Assembly: GCA_947165115.1 (NCBI GenBank)
Contig: CAMUZD010000046.1
Span: 1-9,085, forward strand
Length of the DNA: 9,085 bases
Source of the DNA: an uncultured Clostridia bacterium
GTDB taxonomy: Bacteria > Bacillota > Clostridia > Oscillospirales > Acutalibacteraceae
Direction: 5' to 3'
Made by a program: the position numbers and the translations under genes. How positions within the stretch are numbered: the stretch's first letter is position 1; the number at the start of each line of letters is the position of its first letter. The notes below the pieces were generated by a model. It did not search any database and was not told where the DNA came from. It saw nothing but the letters and a program-made list of their open reading frames with translations. Of the stretch, positions 6,216 to 9,085 are shown one piece after another.

Positions 6216-7367
6216 ATGAAAAAGAATTTCGGAACAAAGTTGATAATAATCGTTTTCACGGCATTCATCGCTATACTGGGTTTGCTGTATGTCTTTATGC
6301 CCAAAAACGAGTTTTCCGAGACGGAAAAGCGCTATCTGGCTCAGGCTCCGAAACTGACGATACAGTCGCTTAAAGAAGGAACTTTCTCAAAAGATTTTGA
6401 GACTTTTCTTGCTGATCAGACGCCGCTGAGAAGTATATTTGTTTCAATCAACGCATATTTTGAGCTTATCAAAGGCAACAACGGCTCAAACGGCGTTTAT
6501 CTCGGGAAAGACGGAATGCTTATAGAGAAACCTTTCGCGAGAGAAAACAGGCTTGAAACAAATCTTGAAAGAATAACGTCTTTTGCTTCAAAGCAGGATA
6601 TTCCAGTTTCACTTGTTGCAGTTCCTTCAAAAGGATACATCTGCTCAGATAAGCTGCCGAAAAACGCTCAGAAATATCTTGACGGCGAATACAATGATTA
6701 TATACGAAACAAAGTATATGGAAAAATGAAATTCGTCGATGTCACAAAAGCGTTTCTAAATGCAGAAAACAAAGAAGATCTTTATTACAGAACCGATCAC
6801 CACTGGACAAGCAAAGGCGCATTCAAGGCGTATGAGGCGATTTCATTCGATCTCGGTTGGCCTGCAGTCAGCAGTTTTCAGTATAAACTCCCGTCAGCTG
6901 ATGATTATAATATTGAGACATACGAAGGATTTTACGGCACATCATATGCCAAATCCTGCTATACTCTCACAAAGCCCGATGATGTTGAATTATGGGTAAA
7001 CAAAGAAACGCTGGGAAATGCAAAGGTTACAATCACTGAAGGTGAGAAGATTACAGAAAACGACAATATGTTTTTCAGAAACCACCTTACTGACAGCGAC
7101 AGATACCTTACATTCCTTGACGGTAACCACAGCCTGGTTAAAATTGAAACCGGAAATGAAGGCAAGAAACTCCTGCTGATAAAAGATTCATTTGCTCACT
7201 CAATAGCACCGTTCCTCGCAGAAAACTACAGCGAAATCATAATGATTGACCTCAGATATTACGGCGCGGCGGTCAAGAATCTCATTGAAGAGGAAGAAAT
7301 TAATGAAATCATGTTCCTCTACAGCATTGAGAATCTGGCTACAAGCATGGATATATATTTTGACTGA
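6216..7367 (+). CDS. DHHW-family (AlgX/AlgJ-like) membrane-anchored protein of the acylation cassette
   Basis: The 383-residue product has one N-terminal membrane segment (about 7-28, LIIIVFTAFIAILGLLYVFM), probably an uncleaved anchor, with the remainder outside the cell. Motifs: FSETEKRYLAQAP (about 33-45), FLADQTPLRSIFV (about 64-76), YYRTDHHWTSKGA with Asp194-His195-His196-Trp197, and LLLIKDSFAHS with Ser325. AlgX/AlgJ-type acetyltransferases use an Asp-x-His pair and a distant Ser. Asp194, His196 and Ser325 fit that pattern, so a triad is inferred. DHHW proteins commonly sit beside MBOAT genes and are thought to take the acyl group exported by the MBOAT and pass it to the polymer. It begins 2 bases after the MBOAT stop without a clear ribosome binding site, so coupled translation is likely. 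The polymer acceptor cannot be read from the sequence. Confidence 0.87.
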   Translation: MKKNFGTKLIIIVFTAFIAILGLLYVFMPKNEFSETEKRYLAQAPKLTIQSLKEGTFSKDFETFLADQTPLRSIFVSINAYFELIKGNNGSNGVYLGKDGMLIEKPFARENRLETNLERITSFASKQDIPVSLVAVPSKGYICSDKLPKNAQKYLDGEYNDYIRNKVYGKMKFVDVTKAFLNAENKEDLYYRTDHHWTSKGAFKAYEAISFDLGWPAVSSFQYKLPSADDYNIETYEGFYGTSYAKSCYTLTKPDDVELWVNKETLGNAKVTITEGEKITENDNMFFRNHLTDSDRYLTFLDGNHSLVKIETGNEGKKLLLIKDSFAHSIAPFLAENYSEIIMIDLRYYGAAVKNLIEEEEINEIMFLYSIENLATSMDIYFD

Positions 7368-7370
7368 GAA

Positions 7371-7392
7371 AAAGGGCGGTTAACCGCCCTTT
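7371..7392 (+). terminator. Hairpin terminator after the acylation operon
   Basis: AAAGGGCGG (7371-7379) and CCGCCCTTT (7384-7392) form a perfect 9-bp stem with the 4-base loop TTAA. It begins 4 bases after the DHHW stop. The run of T downstream on the plus strand is only TTT, so termination may be partial and allow read-through into the next gene, whose ATG is 12 bases further on. Confidence 0.65.
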
Positions 7393-7404
7393 AACGGTAT
7401 ATTT

Positions 7405-8073
7405 ATGAAGATAACGGAAAATGTCAGTTTAATTGAATATTCAAAAAAGCAGGAAACAGCAAATTCGCTGACTCATGCGGCTGGAGTGCTTTTCGGAATT
7501 GCGGGACTCATTCTCTGCCTTATCAAAGTCAGAGACTGCGGAACAAGATATATATTCTCCGCTGTTGCTTATTGCATATCATTTATACTGGTTTATGCGG
7601 CATCAGCGTTGTATCACGGATTACCGGCCGGCGACGCAAAACGTTTTTTCAGACTTTTTGATCACGTTGCTATTTCCATGCTTCTTGCCGGAACTACTAC
7701 ACCCTGCTCACTTGTTACGCTATACCGGGTGAGCCATGCGCACGGCATCGTTGTATTCTGCATCGGCTGGTTTATTGCTTTATTCGGAGTAATAACGAAA
7801 GTATTCTTTTTCAATAATGAAAAGCTGAAAATCGTCTGCATGGCGGTATATTTCATCGGAGGAGTGGCAATGCTTTTCAGCGCGATACCGCGGCTCGGAG
7901 ATATTGATAAAACAGGTTTTCTTCTGCTATGTATAGGATGCATTTCATACAGTATTGGTGCAATATTCTGTAAGCTCGGGATAAAAAGGCCGTGGCTTCA
8001 TACTGTCTTTCATGTATTCGTGATTGCAGGCAGTATAATTCATTTTATCGTGATATATAATTACGTATATTAA
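7405..8073 (+). CDS. trhA: Hemolysin III / PAQR-family membrane protein (TrhA-like)
   Basis: The 222-residue product matches the family length (about 200-220) and shows seven hydrophobic segments. Characteristic pieces are ETANSLTHAAGVLFGIAGL (about 17-35), SALYHGL (67-73), RLFDHVAISMLLAGTTTPC (about 83-101) and LHTVFHVFVIAGSIIHF (about 198-214). The conserved histidines of SALYH, FDH and HxxxH are the expected metal-site ligands of PAQR proteins. Bacterial members are linked to membrane-fluidity homeostasis; the older 'hemolysin III' name is not good evidence of toxin activity. The start fits the family N terminus, but no clear Shine-Dalgarno sequence precedes it, and a hairpin sits just upstream. 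I see no convincing promoter of its own, so expression may depend on read-through from the acylation operon. The gene name is assigned by family resemblance only. Confidence 0.88.
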   Translation: MKITENVSLIEYSKKQETANSLTHAAGVLFGIAGLILCLIKVRDCGTRYIFSAVAYCISFILVYAASALYHGLPAGDAKRFFRLFDHVAISMLLAGTTTPCSLVTLYRVSHAHGIVVFCIGWFIALFGVITKVFFFNNEKLKIVCMAVYFIGGVAMLFSAIPRLGDIDKTGFLLLCIGCISYSIGAIFCKLGIKRPWLHTVFHVFVIAGSIIHFIVIYNYVY

Positions 8074-8079
8074 TCAAAA

Positions 8080-8106
8080 GACTCGCGGGGATAATCCCTG
8101 CGAGTC
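8080..8106. terminator. Bidirectional terminator between convergent genes
   Basis: A 12-bp stem with one G-U pair, GACTCGCGGGGA (8080-8091) with TCCCTGCGAGTC (8095-8106), and loop TAA. On the minus strand it is followed by TTTTGATT, and on the plus strand by CTTCTATTC. It lies 6 bases after the PAQR gene stop and 20 bases after the stop of the convergent membrane protein gene, so it can serve both. Confidence 0.8.
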
Positions 8107-8126
8107 CTTCTATTCATTAATAATTG

Positions 8127-8738
8127 TCAGCCCTTCGGATATGATTTGGGGCTAGTTGCCATAGAATAACCCTCTCCGTCAACGGCTACCGTGATATAGA
8201 GAGGTTTACCGTCAACTGTTAATTTTACATAACAAACACCGGCATCAAACTTGTCGGTGATATCAAGTTCCTGATCGCGGCAGTAAATCATTACCTTACC
8301 TTCGTCATCAACCATAAGCTGCGGCTCATTGAGATGCTCAATTATCTCTTCCTCAGTAAGCGGACGCTCTTTGCCGAACATGCCGATTGCTACCCCGCCG
8401 CCTTCGCTGATATGCTCTTCGCCGTTCTCATCGGTATAAGAAATTGTATATTCCGATGATTTTCCGTCGGTGGTGATATTGAGCTCGGCATCAGTAAGTT
8501 CGCCCTGAGTCCAGATCTGGATTTTTCTCTGAATACCTCCGATATCGGTAGCATAGGCGATCGCCGACATAGCGGCAAGAACAGCTATAATAGTTATACA
8601 CGCAGCCAGTAATTTAGGCAGGCTGACTCTCTTTCTTTCCTTCATTTCTGAATCCTCCGTTTCAACGATTTTTTTCAGATAATCCGTTGTGGGATTAAGC
8701 GCTGAAAAAGTTCTCTGATATTTTTCTTTATTATTCAT
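8127..8738 (-). CDS. Single-pass membrane protein, putative anti-sigma factor
   Basis: The 203-residue product has a cytoplasmic N-terminal part (1-40) that is short and charged, one membrane helix (about 42-63, LPKLLAACITIIAVLAAMSAIAYA) and an extracellular C-terminal domain of about 140 residues rich in acidic residues and beta-like repeats (TISYTDENGEEHISEG, YVKLTVDGKPLYITVAVDGEG). It follows an ECF sigma factor gene with an 8-base overlap and has its own GGAGGA site inside that gene (8747-8752, 8 bases before the ATG). This is the usual arrangement of a sigma factor and its membrane-bound inhibitor, so the role is inferred from context and topology. I see no HCC zinc-binding motif of the ZAS class, and I do not recognise the outer domain. 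It could instead be a sensor or effector controlled by the sigma factor. Confidence 0.7.
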   Translation of the reverse strand: MNNKEKYQRTFSALNPTTDYLKKIVETEDSEMKERKRVSLPKLLAACITIIAVLAAMSAIAYATDIGGIQRKIQIWTQGELTDAELNITTDGKSSEYTISYTDENGEEHISEGGGVAIGMFGKERPLTEEEIIEHLNEPQLMVDDEGKVMIYCRDQELDITDKFDAGVCYVKLTVDGKPLYITVAVDGEGYSMATSPKSYPKG

Positions 8739-9085
8739 CGTTCCAATCCTCCGAAAGCATCATTTTTAGCTGTAATCTGCCGCGGCTCAGCTGACTTTTA
8801 ACAGTGCTTTCGCGGCTGCCGAGAATATCGGCAATTTCTTTGACCGAATATTCCTCATAATAAAACAGGTGAATTACCGTCCTGTATTTATCATCGAGCT
8901 TCATTACTGCGGAAAACAAGTCCCTGTCTTCCGGCATCTCGAATGTAACCGTTTCCATATAGTCTTCCCAGGAAACCCTGTTTCGTTTCCAGAAAGAAGA
9001 AATAATGTCTTTTGAACGGTTTACGGTAACCTTAATCAACCACGCTCTGAGATGCTTTTCATCATCAAATTCTTTATCGGATTGA
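8731..9085 (-). CDS. ECF-type RNA polymerase sigma factor (5' end beyond the right window edge)
   Basis: The frame is open to the window edge, giving the last 117-118 residues of a family of about 160-190. The visible part starts with QSDKEFDDEKHLRAWLIKVTVNRSKD, which is the end of region 2 (the AWLIKVTVN pattern is typical), followed by a short linker and a region 4 domain: AVMKLDDKYRTVIHLFYYEEYSVKEIADILGSRESTVKSQLSRGRLQLKMML. The helix-turn-helix (YSVKEIADILGSRESTVKSQLSRGR) reads the -35 element of target promoters. A TTG at 9039 could be mistaken for a start, but the preceding codons (HLRAW) continue the family sequence, so the real start is off the window. The sigma factor and the membrane protein downstream overlap by 8 bases and form one operon, probably a signal-responsive pair whose targets are unknown. 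Confidence 0.9.
   Translation of the reverse strand, partial: QSDKEFDDEKHLRAWLIKVTVNRSKDIISSFWKRNRVSWEDYMETVTFEMPEDRDLFSAVMKLDDKYRTVIHLFYYEEYSVKEIADILGSRESTVKSQLSRGRLQLKMMLSEDWNDE
8747..8752 (-). promoter_or_regulatory. Ribosome binding site of the putative anti-sigma gene
   Basis: GGAGGA on the minus strand, inside the sigma factor coding sequence and 8 bases before the ATG at 8738. It fixes the overlapping start and suggests stoichiometric production of both proteins. Confidence 0.65.

Noticed and set aside
7475..7732. 85-residue open frame on the plus strand
   Set aside because: It is an out-of-frame reading inside the PAQR gene, without a ribosome binding site or family features.
9037..9039. 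TTG as the start codon of a 102-residue sigma factor
   Set aside because: The frame continues upstream with HLRAW, which matches the conserved end of sigma region 2, so the gene is simply cut by the window edge.

Overview
The window looks like chromosomal DNA from a Gram-positive, low-to-mid G+C member of the Clostridia, probably a gut or rumen Oscillospiraceae/Lachnospiraceae-type Firmicute. This is inferred from the strong GGAGG ribosome binding sites, AT-rich intergenic sequence with sigma-A-like promoters, a lipobox lipoprotein, a GH4 glycosidase, and an ECF sigma factor paired with a membrane-bound partner. No rRNA, tRNA, CRISPR array or insertion sequence was seen. The species cannot be told from the sequence alone.

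Layout. (1) Positions 1-2029, minus strand: a GH4 family 6-phospho-glycosidase gene whose stop overlaps by 4 bases the start of a PfkB-family sugar kinase gene cut by the left edge. A promoter candidate and a perfect 17-bp inverted repeat (possible operator) lie upstream, at 2056-2144. (2) Positions 2172-3651, minus strand: a secreted LCAT-like alpha/beta hydrolase with its own promoter and terminator. (3) Positions 3723-7392, plus strand: a consensus promoter (TTGACA-N17-TATAAT) drives a three-gene set made of an SGNH/GDSL lipoprotein, a DltB/AlgI-like MBOAT acyltransferase and a DHHW (AlgX/AlgJ-like) protein. This has the architecture of a machine that acylates an extracellular polymer. The MBOAT reading frame is broken by one base at an A6 tract, although both halves are otherwise well preserved. 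(4) Positions 7405-8073, plus strand: a hemolysin III/PAQR (TrhA-type) membrane protein, followed by a bidirectional terminator. (5) Positions 8127-9085, minus strand: a single-pass membrane protein, probably an anti-sigma factor, overlapping the 3' end of an ECF sigma factor gene cut by the right edge.

The most interesting part is the surface-acylation cassette. Its lipoprotein has a roughly 100-residue Ser/Thr-rich stalk and lacks the usual Asp of the SGNH DxxH motif, and its MBOAT gene could be switched on or off by a single base in a homopolymer. The divergently transcribed secreted hydrolase shares the 137-bp intergenic region with this cassette, with back-to-back promoters.
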